64,000 nt of DNA from Hibiscus mutabilis. Its lineage: Eukaryota > Streptophyta > Magnoliopsida > Malvales > Malvaceae. The notes below the pieces were generated by a model. The model was not told the origin of the DNA. It did not search any database and saw only the letters and a list, made by a program, of their open reading frames with translations. Numbering within the stretch: position 1 is the first letter of the stretch; every line of letters starts with the position of its first letter. The position numbers and the translations under genes are program-made. Below, piece by piece: positions 42,800-56,380 of this stretch. The DNA lies in assembly GCA_019671005.1 (NCBI GenBank), contig CM033719.1:19952750-20016749 (forward strand). Reading direction: 5' to 3'.

Positions 42800-43600
42800 T
42801 AAATTAAATTCTCAATAGATTATGCACTTGGAATCTTTTGTATTTTTTTTAATTTCAAGGTTACTTTTAGGGCATTGAGTAAGACTAAATTTGTCTTCTT
42901 TAGTAATAAGAGTATCACTTGGTTTACTCCCACCGAATCAGTATATATAGAATTGTGAACCAAATTTATCTCAAAACCAAATGAGATAAACAATATAAAA
43001 TTTATAATTTCGTTATTGAGAGTCCAACTTAAGCTCATAGATGAATTTCTTTAATTTACATATCATTGATTTTGTATCATTAGACACAAATCTATGATTG
43101 TACCATAAAATTTGTTTCTTCAATGTCACCATTGAAAAACACAAGCGTAACATCCATCTTATGTAGCTCAAGATTAAAATAAGCAATAAGCGTCATGATT
43201 ATCTTAAAAGATTCTTTCAATAAAACTTGAGAGAAAGTCTCCACAAAATTAATGTCTTCTTTTAGAGTATATCCTTTAGATACAAGACATGCCTTATACT
43301 TGTCCACATTATCATTTGCATCCCTCTTGGTTTTAAATATCCATTTACAACCAATTGGTTTACACCTTCACATAATGAGACAAGTTCCTAAACTTTATTG
43401 TCTTGCATAAAATTATACTCTTTTTGAATGACATCAATCCACTTTTGAGAGTCAGAACTTTTATGATTTGATAAAAAATGATTGAATCATTTTCTATCAT
43501 TCCATTATTATCCTTATTTTCTTGAATAAATACAAAGTAATAATCTAGAATAGTATTCCTCCTTCCTCTCGTGGATATCTTTAATGACACTTATTTTTTT
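42800..43600 (-). pseudogene. copia polyprotein remnant: integrase-RT linker and reverse transcriptase N-terminus
   Basis: On the minus strand 43092-43307 reads 'YKACLVSKGYTLKEDINFVE', 'TFSQVLLKESFKIIMTLIAY' and 'LELHKMDVTLVFFNGDIEET', the start of copia RT with the motif A Asp (MDV). Upstream, 43360-43590 has 'YYFVFIQENKDN', the proline-rich/linker region before RT. Later RT motifs (YVDD), RNase H and an intact integrase are not readable. It is interrupted by numerous stops and is AT-rich. Confidence 0.85.
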
Positions 43601-46600
43601 AAGGTTGTTGAGTTTGTTCTTCTGAAACAATTACCTTATCTTGAATGAGAGTTGTTCAACATTGTTTTGCTGAGGTGCTTGATTCACTTCTTGATTAATG
43701 ATAGGTGTAAAAACCTAAACATCATTAAAAGTGATAGTATGAATTAAATTATAATTCAACTTCCCCTCAATAGCAATGTATCTAATCTTATTTCTCCCTC
43801 CAAACTCAACATCCTAAAAATGTTATAAACCTCTCCTTAAAATAATCTTATTGTGGGATCATAAAATTTACAGCCCATGGATCACTCAAAATAACCAAGT
43901 AGTTGCTCACTTTTGAAGTTTAATTTCTTCACATGTGTCCTAACTTATACAAAAGAATCAATACTTTGTAACTTATTGTTGTTTCTTTTGATTAGGACCT
44001 TTAGCAACTTTATTCTAATATATTTTTTTATTGCCCTTATTCTTAGAGACACTAACTAAATGAGCACTAACCGAATGAGTACTTTTACACTTATAATGCT
44101 TCAACTTTTCTTCCTCTTTAACACAATTAGAAATAAGCTCATTTAAAGTCTATTTCTCCTTTTTGACAGTTGTAACTAATTTTGAATTGGTTAAATCAGA
44201 TAGGAAGCGATATCAAAATCATAAGAACAAACAATTGTTAGAAAGTTTGATCTTATGTGCCTTAAATTTTGAAGCAATATTAAACATTTTTCATAATGTA
44301 CTTCCTCACATTTCCTTGACCCTTATACTTCATAGACATCAAAGAAGGCATAAGTGATGTCATCTTAACCTTAATGTTTTGGGTAAACCATTTCTTAATT
44401 TCGTCAAGGAAACCCTTAATATGAGTAATCTCTTTAGATTTGTGCTCCTAAAGACTTATAGAATGTTGTTCTTTATGATCATTAGACTCGTGCGATTTTA
44501 ACAATCTCACCTCTCAAAATTCCTTTTATGGGTGCTTACACATGAGAGAGGTGCAAGTTACTCTTCCCTTAGTGCAAAGTCTGTGTTCATACAACCAAAT
44601 ACTATATGTAAGTGTCTTTTCTATTCCTTGAAACTAGTTTTATTAAACATGAGTGTAGAATGTATTTAATGAGATATTGTGACAAAAAGATAAAAATTAC
44701 CTAAATATAGAACAAAAATAAATAAATAAAATAAAAACAAGCTCACATAAATATTCATAAGTAAACAAATAAATTCAAAATAATGGCTAGTTCCCTCAAG
44801 ATACCAAGCACAACATTAATATCAAGTCTTTGGACAAATAATATTAATCAGAAGCGGTACTCTTGTTGTAGCAATCAAACATTGACAATAAACTATGTCA
44901 AACAATAGATTAATCTTTGGACTAACGTATTGCTTACATAAAATACCTTATAATTGTCACACATTTATCGCCACAATTGTCGTTGTAATTCTGCCAAATA
45001 TTAACTTTCCTTTGGGCCAATTAATAAACGCATGAATTACAAAAACCCATAATTATCTTAATATTTTAAATAAACTAATCTACACAAAAGCGGTCACTTT
45101 GGTGACATTATGTTTCAATTAATCCATTAAAATATTAGACACCCGAAACCAAAATATGAATTTAATTGTTTCAAAATATTTGTCTTAATTTTATCTTTCA
45201 ATCAAATTAAAAGATAACCAAAATAATAATAAATTTGAATAAAGGTAAACCTCATATCAAGATATCAGACACTCCATTAATATTTCATCTTTGGACAAAA
45301 CATTAACTTGTAAGTGATATCTTTGTACAGTAATCAAGCATTGATAATAAGAACATGTCAAACAAAAATCTTCCTTTGGGCCGATTTATTGCTTACATAT
45401 AAAACTGAATAATTATCACATGTTTATTACCACATTTGCACATGTAATAATGTTAATTATTAACCTTCCTTTGGGCCAATTAATACTAACATAATCTGAC
45501 TTACATGCACAAAACCTTCTATATATTAAAATAAAATAATTTCCACAATAGAGATCACTTTGGTGACTTAATGTTTCAATTAGTTTATCTTAAAATATAT
45601 AACATAAAGTACCGATATCCAAATTTAAAATTATGTAACAGTCAAAACTGAAATTTCTGATAACACTTTAGTTTCCAAAATAACCCAACATAAGATTGTC
45701 TAAATAGGGATATCAGAAATCGAAAAACCAAAATCTTTGACTGTTACTCAAAAAATTCCTTAAACATGCATTTACCAAAATTAAAGTCGGATTCAAAATA
45801 ATCAATCTTTAACTAAAAGTAAAAAAACAGAAATATTATGTAAATGAATAATTCATATATTGATCGCATGAAACTTTAATGTGCATAATAATCTAGCGAT
45901 CAAAAGAAATGAATTATTGATCAAACTGAATCGAATATGAATTCCATAAGATTAATGACATGCTTTCCATAACCAAAACCAAATGTATATTTCGTAGATA
46001 ACATTAATGGCATAATTAAGCATAGTGTGAAATAAATTTAAGCCAAAGGTTCTGTTCAAAACTAAACAAGATTTAATAAATTCAACCGTAATTTATTAGA
46101 CTAATTTGAATATAAAGCTTTGAGAGCTAACATGATTATAAAGTTTTCAAGTCACGGTAAATTTACCACGACAAAGCCGAAGTCAAACTTTTTTTTTAAT
46201 AACTAACGATCAAAACTAAAATTTTGATCAAACCGAATTGAATATATATTTTAACTCAAATATATATGTCATAACTTGAATTATTATATGCAATTACTAA
46301 AGAATCAAAAACAATACAAAAATTAAATGATAAATCAATATTTCCACATTCAAAACTATACTGTTGCTAGTGAATTCTAACCAATTATAAGGCGCAAATT
46401 TCCATTGGTATTAAACCCAAAAATTCAACAAAGAGCAACATAAGGGTTATCGAACATGAAAAACTAAAATAAATTTAATATACTAACAATTTAACAAGAA
46501 ATAAGCTGGATGTTCTGTCCAACGAAACTATAAATTTTGTTTGTTTTTTTTTAAGGTGAAAAAATATGCTCATGATTATACCTTAAAACAAACAAACGAA

Positions 46601-46971
46601 TCGATTGCAATTATACAATCGATCAACTGTTTTTATAAAACCAAATAATTACAATGAAACTAAAATTCCTTATATCCGTGGCTCATAATCGATCTGAAGA
46701 ATTCATTGTCGCATAAAAAAACGAGCATGAAAACCACTACTCAACTATCGGGTTAAACAATAATCAAGAATAAGGATTAACGATATTTTAGAACTTTTAA
46801 TCGTACAAAATCCATCCGAATAATAAACCCTAAATATGATTTCATAAAAAATCATAATCCAAATACCATATCGAAACTGAAACCTTTTAAAAAAAAATTC
46901 AGAACGAATCAATCTAAAAAATAAACCAGTTGGTTCTCAATGATTCAACATGACGAGGCACTGATGCCACT
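43601..46971 (-). other. copia interior, gag/integrase side, not readable
   Basis: By position this should hold integrase, protease and gag, but only scattered short frames remain. The stretch 44790-45600 contains two copies of a theme ('ttcctttgggccaatta' near 45008 and 45462; 'atcactttggtgac' near 45095 and 45556), i.e. a ~455-bp degenerate direct duplication. Confidence 0.5.
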
Positions 46972-47448
46972 TGTTAGAATTAAACCATAACTAAATATGA
47001 AATCTAAACCCAGGATCTATCATGTCAAATCATCAAGAATAATAAATCGAATGAACTGAATTGCGGAAGCGTACCTGAATTAATCGATAGACTGAAAACC
47101 TTGAATCTTGATGTTGAAATCCAAATCTTTGGTATTGATCTTCCAAGAAGATAGGTTTTCTCTTGACGTAAAACTCTCTGACGGGGAAGGAGAGAAAAAC
47201 AAGTTAGCCTATTTCTTGGGGACCACTACCTCTTTATATAGTTGATTTAATAATCAACTATTAAGTATTTATAACTCTGCCCCTCATCGAATTATAAATA
47301 CATCTTATGGTATCTACACTTTTATTTCCATGACATTTTAATACCCATGACACGCCTAACATAATTGGTCACTTAATTTTGTGTTATTCTTTAAAATAGC
47401 AATATACATTATACATATGTGCCCACTATTACGGATTTAAATCCAACA
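46972..47448 (-). repeat. copia LTR, 477 bp (5' LTR in element orientation)
   Basis: Same length and ends as 41387-41863. A TATA-like 'ctttatatag' occurs at the same relative place in both LTRs (minus strand 'ctatataaag'). Confidence 0.95.
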
Positions 47449-47453
47449 AATCA

Positions 47454-48200
47454 TTCTATATTAGAGTGTAGCAGGCATTTGGCAGAAACTACATGTAACA
47501 CATTGGCGGTCAGTAGTTCTAGATTAGGGGGTCAAAGAGAACGTCGGTCTCGCTCAGTCTCAAAGGCAACCGCCACCAAGTGAATGGGCGCTGGTGAATT
47601 CTGATGGAGCCCGACATAAGGATTCTGGTTACGCCGCGTGTGGAGGGGTCATCTGTGATCAGGTAGGTAACTCGATGGTTGGTTTTACCAAGTTCATTGG
47701 CATTAGCTCAGCTTTAGAGGCCGAATTGTGGGGTATGGCGTTGGGCCTTTCTTGTGCGTGGGACTTGGGAGCTCGTCAAGTAATCATGGAAACCAATAGT
47801 CAAGAGATGATTAACTTGATACAACAAGGTGTAGGCCGGAATGCGCATCTTACCATCTTAACTCATACTAGTCTCCTATTGCAGAGAGAATGGACGATGC
47901 AGTTCTAGTATATCCCCAGGAATGGCAACAAGGTTTTGGATGGAATGAGAAGCTTGCAGACTCAACATGCTTGGACTATGTTCGGTTTAATACTCCTGCT
48001 GAGGTTATTGAGCTGCTCCATGATGATCTCAACTCTAGTGGAAGTTGATTGTTATAAAGCTCTTTGAGGAAGATGTATGTCTGGTGCATTGCGTACTTGA
48101 GTTAGGCTTGTTCTAGTGCGTAGTTTTGTTTATGATGTGTACTCTTCTCCAAAGACTAAGAGGAGTTTTAATGAGGTACATTTGAAAAAGAATATGAAGA
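47454..48200 (+). pseudogene. second plus-strand LINE, RNase H part
   Basis: Continues the LINE after the copia insertion. 47594-47908 reads 'VNSDGARHKDSGYAACGGVI' (first catalytic Asp), 'SSALEAELWGMALGLSCAWD' (Glu) and 'VIMETNSQEMINLI', in which the usual ESDS Asp is Asn. It ends with a stop; the 3' part 47909-48060 is readable in another frame. LINE end near 48200 by loss of similarity; poly-A and TSD not determined. Confidence 0.8.
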
Positions 48201-50259
48201 AATGTACACATGTATACCTTATATAATTAAAAAATGGTTTAAATTAGAATTAATCCATACTATAACATTATAAATTAATCCGTACTCAAATTTTAAAAAC
48301 TCGACTTGAATAAAAAAATAATTCAAATAAAGTTTAAGTCATAAAATAGAATTCGTCAACTCGAATAACTCAAAACTTTTTTATTCAACTCGACTTAATC
48401 TATTGCTCACCCCAAACTGTTAGTGCATGAAATATTTTCTCTTAAAATTTTATCAAATTTTTCTTTCAAATATTTTAATGCAATTTGAATCATTCACTCG
48501 AACCCTCGACTAGGTCTTGTAAAACACAGAAGCAATCACGTCATCAGAAGAAAACACAAAGGGAAGATGTTGGTGATAATTTTCCTTTTTCTCTTTCCTA
48601 AAGAAAGAATCATGCACGATGATGAGTTACTTTCATTGAACTTTTATAAATCTAGTATGATAGTAGGATTGATGTTTGCATCGCATGATTTATTAGATAA
48701 AGTGCAGTTAGGTTATGTGGACTCCCTTTCAGTTTCATCCGCAAAACAACAAAAGGAAAACCATCTTTCAACTCCTGAAGTTTTCTAATGTCCCAGTTGG
48801 CTACGGCAATGAGTTAGACAAAACAATAATAATTTTGAAACTTAAATAATAAATCCAGAACTTACGATCAGATACTTTGTAAATACTTTCGAAGATATTT
48901 TATAAAAATCTTACTGTAGGAACGGATCAGAAGAGTCGGATTACCGTGTTATAATTATTGAGACGATAATAGTAAAAAAATCAAACAATCGCACACATAA
49001 AAAAAATAAGATTTATGTGGAATACCCTAGAAGGAAATTCACGGGCAAATGAGAGATTTTTACTACGTCAAAAAAATGAGAGTACAATTAATGACTTCAA
49101 CTCTAATTTATAGTATCTATTTACAAGAATAAGTTGTTTAGTTACAAAATAAACTTTTATAAAAGAATTTTACTCAAACTAAGTTTTTTATTCTTCGTCG
49201 GCTCTAGTCACCCCCACTTTTGCCACTTCTTAATTAATCTCTGGACTGATTCAAAAGAAAATTTGGGTCACAACTTCAACACATTATCTGCGTTAACATT
49301 AATGCATAGCTATCTGTATATGGCAATCTCAATTATCTCATACTGCAAATTGACCATTCAATGGAAGTCTTTTATATAGTACAATACATTGTCATTCGGT
49401 TTTGATCGTCTTTCTCTCACTATTAAGAAATAATTGAATTTTCTCCACTCGAATTCCAAAGGCCAATGCATTACATAAGCATTTTGGTTGAGAATGAACG
49501 ATAACGTTGCTTTATCATTTCATTGTTGATCAATAAAATAGATAAATAATTGGCCAACGCATTGAATATTATTATCTTGGTTGAAAATGATCGTCTCTTT
49601 TTCTATCGAAGAGATAAACAAATGATTGGATAATTTGATGGAACCTAACATTTTCCCTAGCCACCAGCAAAAGCATGTGCCCCAACATCGATCCCTTGAA
49701 TTCAACAAAGATTCGATTGCATTTTCTGGAAGGAACTATCATTGAAAAACTCATGCTTTTTTCATAGTCCAAAATCCCTCTTTATAACCCAAATTCTACT
49801 TTACAAGCATGCAAGGACAGACTACATACATACATATGAATTTCGCTAGTCATTTATTCTTGTGAAGTTTACCCTAATTAAAATAAGCACACATTTCATG
49901 TCCGAAGTCGACAGTATTCCAAAGCATGAGATTTATACTATAAAAAAATAACCTGCCAAAAACAAACTAATCTAACCCCAGGTTGCGTTTGTTTCACAAA
50001 ATGTAAGATTGCTTCTAGAAATAAGATTCTTGGAATGTTACATTATCTTGTGTTTGGTTGGAGAATGTGAGATGATTACTAATCTAACCCTAGGTTTATT
50101 TGACCAGAATATATGATGCTTGTGTTTCGTTGAGAAATTTTAAGATTACTTGAAAGTAGATTTGATCATATTATCCTTATAATATATTTTCTTTCTTTTG
50201 GTATTCGTACATCACCATGACAGAGACGATGCATAATAAAATCTTGTATTACGGTCACA
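48201..50259. other. intergenic DNA, no recognised gene
   Basis: 48290-48420 resembles 20300-20480 ('actcgacttaatctattgct' plus 'caccccaa'), a dispersed repeat. ORFs at 48567-48788 and 49134-49379 show no recognisable domain. 49980-50190 has 'gcgtttgtttcacaaaatg' and 'tgtttggttggagaatg' stretches typical of small plant TIR elements, but no ends were matched. Confidence 0.4.
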
Positions 50260-52385
50260 CTGCGTAATCCATTATGTTTTCGTCTTTTGGTACCATAAGC
50301 TCTCCTCTTGAACTAATATGGACTCAAGTGCCATTTCCAACTATGATTCAAGCTCCTTCAAATGATCCAAATAACGAATTTGTAGAACGCGATCAAGTAT
50401 TAACCGGGCCAATAATTTTTTCCTCTTATCAATGTGACCAAAGGTTTTCTTGTTTCATACCCCAACCTTCTCCACAAAAGACTCAAGATTACTCCCCAAG
50501 TCCCTATGATCATCCCACGTTGAATTCAAGAACCCCTTGTAGTTCGAGTGATCCGGCCAAGCCGCGAGAAACCAGAAGGGGCGATCAATATTATGACACA
50601 AACTTTCTCCCACTCAAAACAATAAAGGGCAATGATCGAAACCCACTCTATCTAAATGATGGACTTGTGTAAGTGGAAACCGACGATTTCAGTCCTCATT
50701 AATCAAACAACGATCAAGCCGCTGGTATAAATCTCCCCCTTCATGTAAATTTGGACCCCATGAATCCTACGTCTAACAACTCAACATCAAAATAAAATCA
50801 TTCAAAAGTTTACTGACCTTAATCCCTTGACCCATACCACCACATCTTTCGTCATTGCTACAATTAGCGTTAAAATTGCCACCAATTAGCCACAGATTTC
50901 TATTGCCCACATCAAGATTTGCCAACGGCCCCACAATAATTTACGACTCTTACCGCTCGGACTAGCATAAACTGTTGTAACAAAACACCACTCCAAATCA
51001 TTTTGCTCCCGACACCAAAAATTAATAAACTGGGAAGAAATATGCAGCACTTCCAAATCCACCAATTCATCCCATAGAATCCAAATGTTGCCACTAAAAC
51101 CTTGTGCCTCGACACAAAAAGAGAATTGAAAACCCAACTTTGAGATAACTTTGTCAACGAATCTCCCACTCGTGCACGGTTCCAAAAAGCCACAATTTGG
51201 GATCGATTACCCCAAACCACATTCTTAAAGTGTTTGGGAAAAGTAGTGCTAGCAGCACCTTGACAATTTTAAAATAATGTACTAATCATCATAAAAAATA
51301 GAAAAAAAGAACTACCACTTACTGGGAAGCATTGGCTCCACCATCCTCACGGACAAAAACATCCACCAAATCTCCCAAAATCACCTTCTGCACAGGACTT
51401 GCCTCCAAGTCACTCACGGGATTCCCCGGCTTCAAACTGTCGGAACCCCCTAGATCGATTGGGCTAAGGCATCAACATTATACGAGGCTGCTTGAACCCA
51501 TTCTTGTAACACCACCATAGGGGAAGTTTTAAGAGACCCACTGTTACATATTTGGAGACCCCTTTTATTATTTTCCTCGTAAGTTCGAATTGCACCTCCA
51601 CTTCATCGCTCCCCCTTTTTTGTTCTATACAACTCTCCCGGATTGTCTCTGTCCAAAATAGCTACAGCCGCATGGGAACCACTCTTATTCTTGGTAAGGT
51701 TTAGTCTAACCTAGAGAGATTCACCCTCAACCAAAAGGAAAAAAAAAAAACAATAGGATTCGAGCTACCCACCTTCTCAGCCTCCACAACAGTCCTCTGA
51801 CTAGTACCATCCCTCTGAGTAACACTGGTACCCTTCGACTTTGCTGCCAATTTCTTCAAATTTGAAACTGTTCTTGCCTTTTCTTTACACATAGGAGTAT
51901 AAAAAATCCTGCATTAGTCATTTTTGCATCATTCCTCATAGGGCGTGTCTCATTATTCTCCTCCTCCAATACGTTAAACCGCAAACCAGGGCTATTTGTT
52001 ACTTGGCCAACCTTAGTCGCAACCATATTCGAATCTCGTCTACGTCGACCTCGTCGTGAGCTAACCATCATCCACAGACCATAAATCCCCTCACTAGAAC
52101 TTTTGCAAGATCCAGCCCCTTGATCATTCGACATCTAAACACCCAACGTCTCTGTAGTGCCTGTCAACGACTTCTCCTTACCACAAGCATCCTTCATATG
52201 TCCATACAAATCGCGGCTATAAAAAAATTGATAAAGCCCTTCATACTCCAATTTTTGCACGAAATTGTCAAAGCCCTTTATAAATTGTTTTTTTTTTAAT
52301 TTAGTTGTGGGATAATATTTAGGGTGATTTGAAACTTTATTGATTATGTTATTTCTCTTTTGACAAATTTGCCCTCTCACCTTCC
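50260..52385 (-). mobile_element. minus-strand LINE relic: ORF1 and endonuclease, RT missing
   Basis: Read from 52380 downward. ORF1 zinc-knuckle region 'VQKLEYEGLYQFFYSRDLYG' (52135-52380) has its cysteines lost. It is followed by the Arg-rich 'MMVSSRRGRRRRDSN' and 'LRFNVLEEENNE' (51856-52134) typical of ORF1 C-termini. ORF2 endonuclease follows at 50886-51220: 'KLGFQFSFCVEAQGFSGNIW' and 'TVYASPSGKSRKLLWG'. At 50260-50880 the second half of the endonuclease is readable in broken frames. No RT follows. Confidence 0.78.
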
Positions 52386-53268
52386 TTATAAAAAATAAGT
52401 TTCACTATATCATTTTACACACCAAAGCATATGTCACTATATCATTTTACACACCTAAGCATATGTTACTCACAAGATACAATTTGTGTTGCTAAAAACT
52501 ATATATTATACTGAGAGAAAGGCACAAACATATAAGAGATGGGTTTGTGGACCATATAATTAAGATGGAATACTCGTTATGGAGTACGTGAGGACAAAGA
52601 GGAAATTTGTTGATCCTTTAATTAAAAGGTTAAGTAAGGGCATTGGTTCATGATACGTCAAGGGGATGGGTGTTAAACCTATTGGTTGAGAAGTTCATGG
52701 TAGACACCCAATCTACTCTTCTAAGTTTCATGCAGTCAATAAAATCATGGAAAAAACTCATTATGTATATATTTAAACCTATTCCTAATCCTATGGTGCA
52801 ACTATGTACACTTGTGAGGTTGAGCCTTTTCCTTTGTTTTTAATTAATTCATAGCCTAAAATTTGTGTGGTCTTATCGCGACATGCATGATGCACTGAAT
52901 TTAGGATGAACTATTAAAGGCTCTTATTTGATCCATATATTAGCTTTGGGTGGTTCTATTTAGATAAATTTGATGAATTCACTTACGTGTAAGGTTGAGT
53001 TTTCTCTCTCTTAGTGAATACATATCTCATAATTTAGGTGATTTTATTGAGACAAACTTGGTGAATTTATTAAATTTTAAATTGATAGCTTGAGCTTATT
53101 GAATGCTCTTAATGATTTTATAGCCATGATCTGGATTGTCTATATTGAGATTTACTCGATGAAATCTATTGGAAGGGTCCTTAAGCCTGATGGATTTTAA
53201 GAAAAACACACAAAATTACCACAAATATTTTAATTGAGGTGAGATTAGATCACCTAAAAATTGTATTA
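52386..53268 (+). mobile_element. tail of a Ty1/copia element (RNase H C-terminus)
   Basis: At 52575-52700 the plus strand reads 'EYVRTKRKFVDPLIKRLSKG' and then 'GMGVKPI', which corresponds to the conserved end of copia RNase H ('NLADPLTKGL...GMGLKPI'). Nothing upstream (52386-52560) is coding; two ~36-bp direct repeats 'cactatatcattttacacac' lie at 52402-52465. Downstream to 53268 is LTR-like AT-rich DNA. Confidence 0.65.
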
Positions 53269-53277
53269 TTTTAATAA

Positions 53278-54331
53278 AGCTTAAGGCTTCTAAAGGACCT
53301 TAAACTTTAAAAAATATCTATTAAACCTCTAAAGTTTTTTTTTACGCTCAATAAATCTCTTAAACTACAAAATTTAACCAGTTTAATCCTTTGACTAGCA
53401 AAATTCCCCATTGGCTGATGGTTCAATTAAATTATGCTTAGTTGTCCCGTCATCCATGACATGTCTTCTGTTAATGTCAGAATCTTTCTAACAACTTGAC
53501 TGATGTGGATTTTGGCGCTGACGTTGCAAATTTAAAAACTCATTTATTAATTTTTGTGCCAATTAAAACCTTCTTTTAATATTATTCATACTACTCGTGT
53601 TAGAAAACCCTAAAATTTTATCCTACAATAAAAACCTCAAATTGAAATCAACATCCAATTCTTCAAGGTGCCCCTTTATAAATATTCCTTTCGTCCACGA
53701 ATATTCATCTTTACAAAAGCTTTCAACCACGCACACCTCTTGGAAACAAATCAGTTTAACTTTTGAAAACAAAAACAATTCATAAACCTCTAAACTAAAA
53801 CCATCGAAAGTTTTATCTTCTCAAAAGAAATGTGAACTAAAAATGAAAATATATGAATTAAGCAAACAACCTACCAATTTCAGAGAAAAAGTCGATTTAA
53901 CTACAGCAGGTTTTCGATTTTCACTCTTACGCTTCAATATCTTTTAGAATGCATTCAATATCCGACAAAATTTTATCAATTTCAAAGTATGTTGGAATGC
54001 TATGACTAAAGGAAACTTGGATTAAGAGTTTTTCGATTATACTTAGTAAAAAAAAAAGATTTTGGGATTTCATATGTTCAAAGAGTATGTACGTTCAGTT
54101 TTTCAAGATTTCTTTTGGATTTTAATTGGCACATAATTAGTAAATGGCTTTATAAGTTTGCCACGTCAACCAAGCGGTCAGAAAGATTCTGACATTAACG
54201 GATGACATGGTATAGATGACGAGCCAACTAAGCATGATTTAATGGAACAACAAGGGTTTAATTGGGTGCAAAAAATTATGAGAGTTTAATTGATTTTTTT
54301 AAATTTAAAGGGTTTTTCGAACTCTTAGGCC
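53278..54331. mobile_element. Mutator-type TIR element (family B), 9-bp TSD
   Basis: Starts AGCTTAAGGCTTCTAAAGG and ends in the inverted counterpart GAACTCTTAGGCC. Long arms share 'gttaatgtcagaatctttct' (53474 onwards) with its complement near 54180-54205. A perfect 9-bp duplication TTTTAATAA flanks it (53269-53277, 54332-54340). The core 53590-54110 is unique sequence without a recognised gene; it might be captured DNA. Confidence 0.88.
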
Positions 54332-54340
54332 TTTTAATAA

Positions 54341-56380
54341 AAATCTTATTTCTGTTTATTAAAATAATATATTTTTATCCACAAAATTAGAAAATTGGTT
54401 CATGAGTCAATTATGTACGGGGAAGGAATAACACCCTACAACTCCCTAGAATCAATAATCTATTATGTGTTTTCATAATATTGGAATTTTTTATATCAAA
54501 ATATATTTAGATTATGATTTGCTTATGAATGAAAGTTTATTTAGAAGGAACGGATTGTATTTGAAAATAAAGTCTAGTTTTCAGCTTTTGAACTCTTAGT
54601 TTGCTCAGCTTTTATAAGAATGTATCACCATTTCAAAAAGTAAACGAACACCACACTCCAACCGGTTATGAGACTATATCGTCGACCCTCTAATAAGTCA
54701 ATAAACAAATGTGTATAATGAACAAAGATAAGTGTAAATTCTATGCCTGATGCAAATAATAATTAATAATAATGTTAGGACTTTTAAAGAGTGTTTAAGT
54801 CATTTAATTATTATTAAGAAGAGAACCCTTTTCATTCGAATGATTCTACGAAATCACACTCCATCTAGTTAAGAGACTATTTCCCGAATCACACTCATAA
54901 AAGAGCCATATTGCGAATAAATGTTTAAATGTGACATCTTTGTACAAAAATCTAATTTTTATAACAAAAATAAATAAAGGTCTGGAACCCCACCTGCCAA
55001 TAAGTAATGCCCATTTTTGAATCTGATCAAAGTATCAGATCTAGACTACTCCAACATCCTTTCCCAAACTTATCCGCTTCCTAAATCTCTGTCCAACCTT
55101 TGATCTCCTTCAACGCTTGTATTTGGTTGTCACTGTCGACGTCATCGTGACTGTCACCTTACCTTGACCTCAACGCTGTCCTCCACTTGGGGTAAAGCTA
55201 TCGTTCTTCGTGGAGATCTGTTTGAACATTCGTCGAAAACTCAAAGGTCCTCCTCTATTTTTCAACGATTCGATACTCCTCCGTCATCCGTGCATCACAA
55301 GGCCACTACCTCTGTGCTTCCCAACATTCCTCAACCAATGCCTAGACCCCCACTCGTTGAGATCTCATATCGGCCGCCGTGGAGAGTGCCTAGAAGTTTT
55401 TATTGTGGGGATTTAGTTTTCTCTAGCCCGATTTAGCCATTTTAAGCCGTGGTAAGTCTCGAAAATCCCCTCCAATTTTTCTTGTCTTTTTCTACCTTTT
55501 TGGTGGTGTTTTTTGGCCAAACAAGGTCGCGCGTGGCAAGCACGCGCCGTCGGGGGTAATTTTCGACCACCATGGTCAACACCTTTCAAACCAAGCCGGT
55601 CTAACCAGCTATGGACCCAGTCTGGCTTTGAATTGAGCTGGTCTAACCACCCTGACCTAGCCTAGTGAACCAAGCCTTGCTCAATGATCCAACAGGGCCT
55701 GGTGATGTAATTGTTGGGTCGGCCTGCTTAAGGCATAATAGCCTTTAGCATAACAAGCCATCAAACCTAACCCAATAACCTGACCTATTGATCAATATGG
55801 TTCTATTTGACTTGACCCGAATCTGTCCAACCCAACTCAAACTCGTTTAACCCGACCCAAATTCGCCTGACATGACCCGGTTCTGTCTGGCCTAGTTGAC
55901 CGTTGACTTATCGACCATTGAAATAAAAATTAATTTTTTTTCAAAAATCCCTATTTTGGATTTTTCAATGTTCTGAGTCTGATTTTGAAATATGCTTCAT
56001 GAAATTCTAACTTGAAAGCCTCCAAATATGACCTTGAACCCTGATCATGCATATGTATTTAATTATATCATTTAAATTGAGTTAAGGAATAATGTGGAAG
56101 CATATTTATTTAAATGTACTCGCGACTCACCTAATCGATAGGCTAGTCAGCCCAGCTCCTATAGATCCACACACCCGTGCACACTCATAGTTACTCGAAT
56201 GGTCTTGGAAACCTAGTAAATTATTATATTATAATTTTACTCTTGTAGTAACTCTATTCCATTATGATCTAGGATCTAGTACTACTACAGGGCATATCGA
56301 GGCGGGTGCTTAGTAGACCTTTCTTCCCGCCTGATTCTGTGAGGTTTTTTCCTTGTGTGTTATATTATTGTTTTACATTT
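54341..56380. other. LTR- or transposon-derived DNA without recognised gene
   Basis: No domain identified. 55090-55440 is less AT-rich with two overlapping ORFs that do not look real. 55780-55900 holds repeated 'aacccgacccaaattc' type words. 54630-54910 has two similar 'cacactccaaccggttatga' / 'cacactccatctagttaaga' segments. Likely old LTR element DNA. Confidence 0.4.

Larger units (their letters stand above)
41387..47448 (-). mobile_element. Ty1/copia LTR retrotransposon, complete ends, decayed interior
   Basis: A 6062-bp element with two 477-bp LTRs (41387-41863, 46972-47448) and a perfect 5-bp duplication AATCA (41382-41386, 47449-47453), inserted in the LINE. Orientation is minus: the polypurine tract AAGTGGGAGA lies beside 41863 and the primer-binding-site-like TGGCATCAGTGCC beside 46972. 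The interior carries copia RT and neighbouring polyprotein fragments with many stops. Confidence 0.95.

Noticed and set aside
48567..48788. 73-aa ORF starting MLVIIFLFLF
   Set aside because: Hydrophobic start but no homology, no context; probably chance.
55164..55436. 90-aa Ser/Pro-rich ORF
   Set aside because: A second ORF overlaps it in another frame and nothing supports expression.
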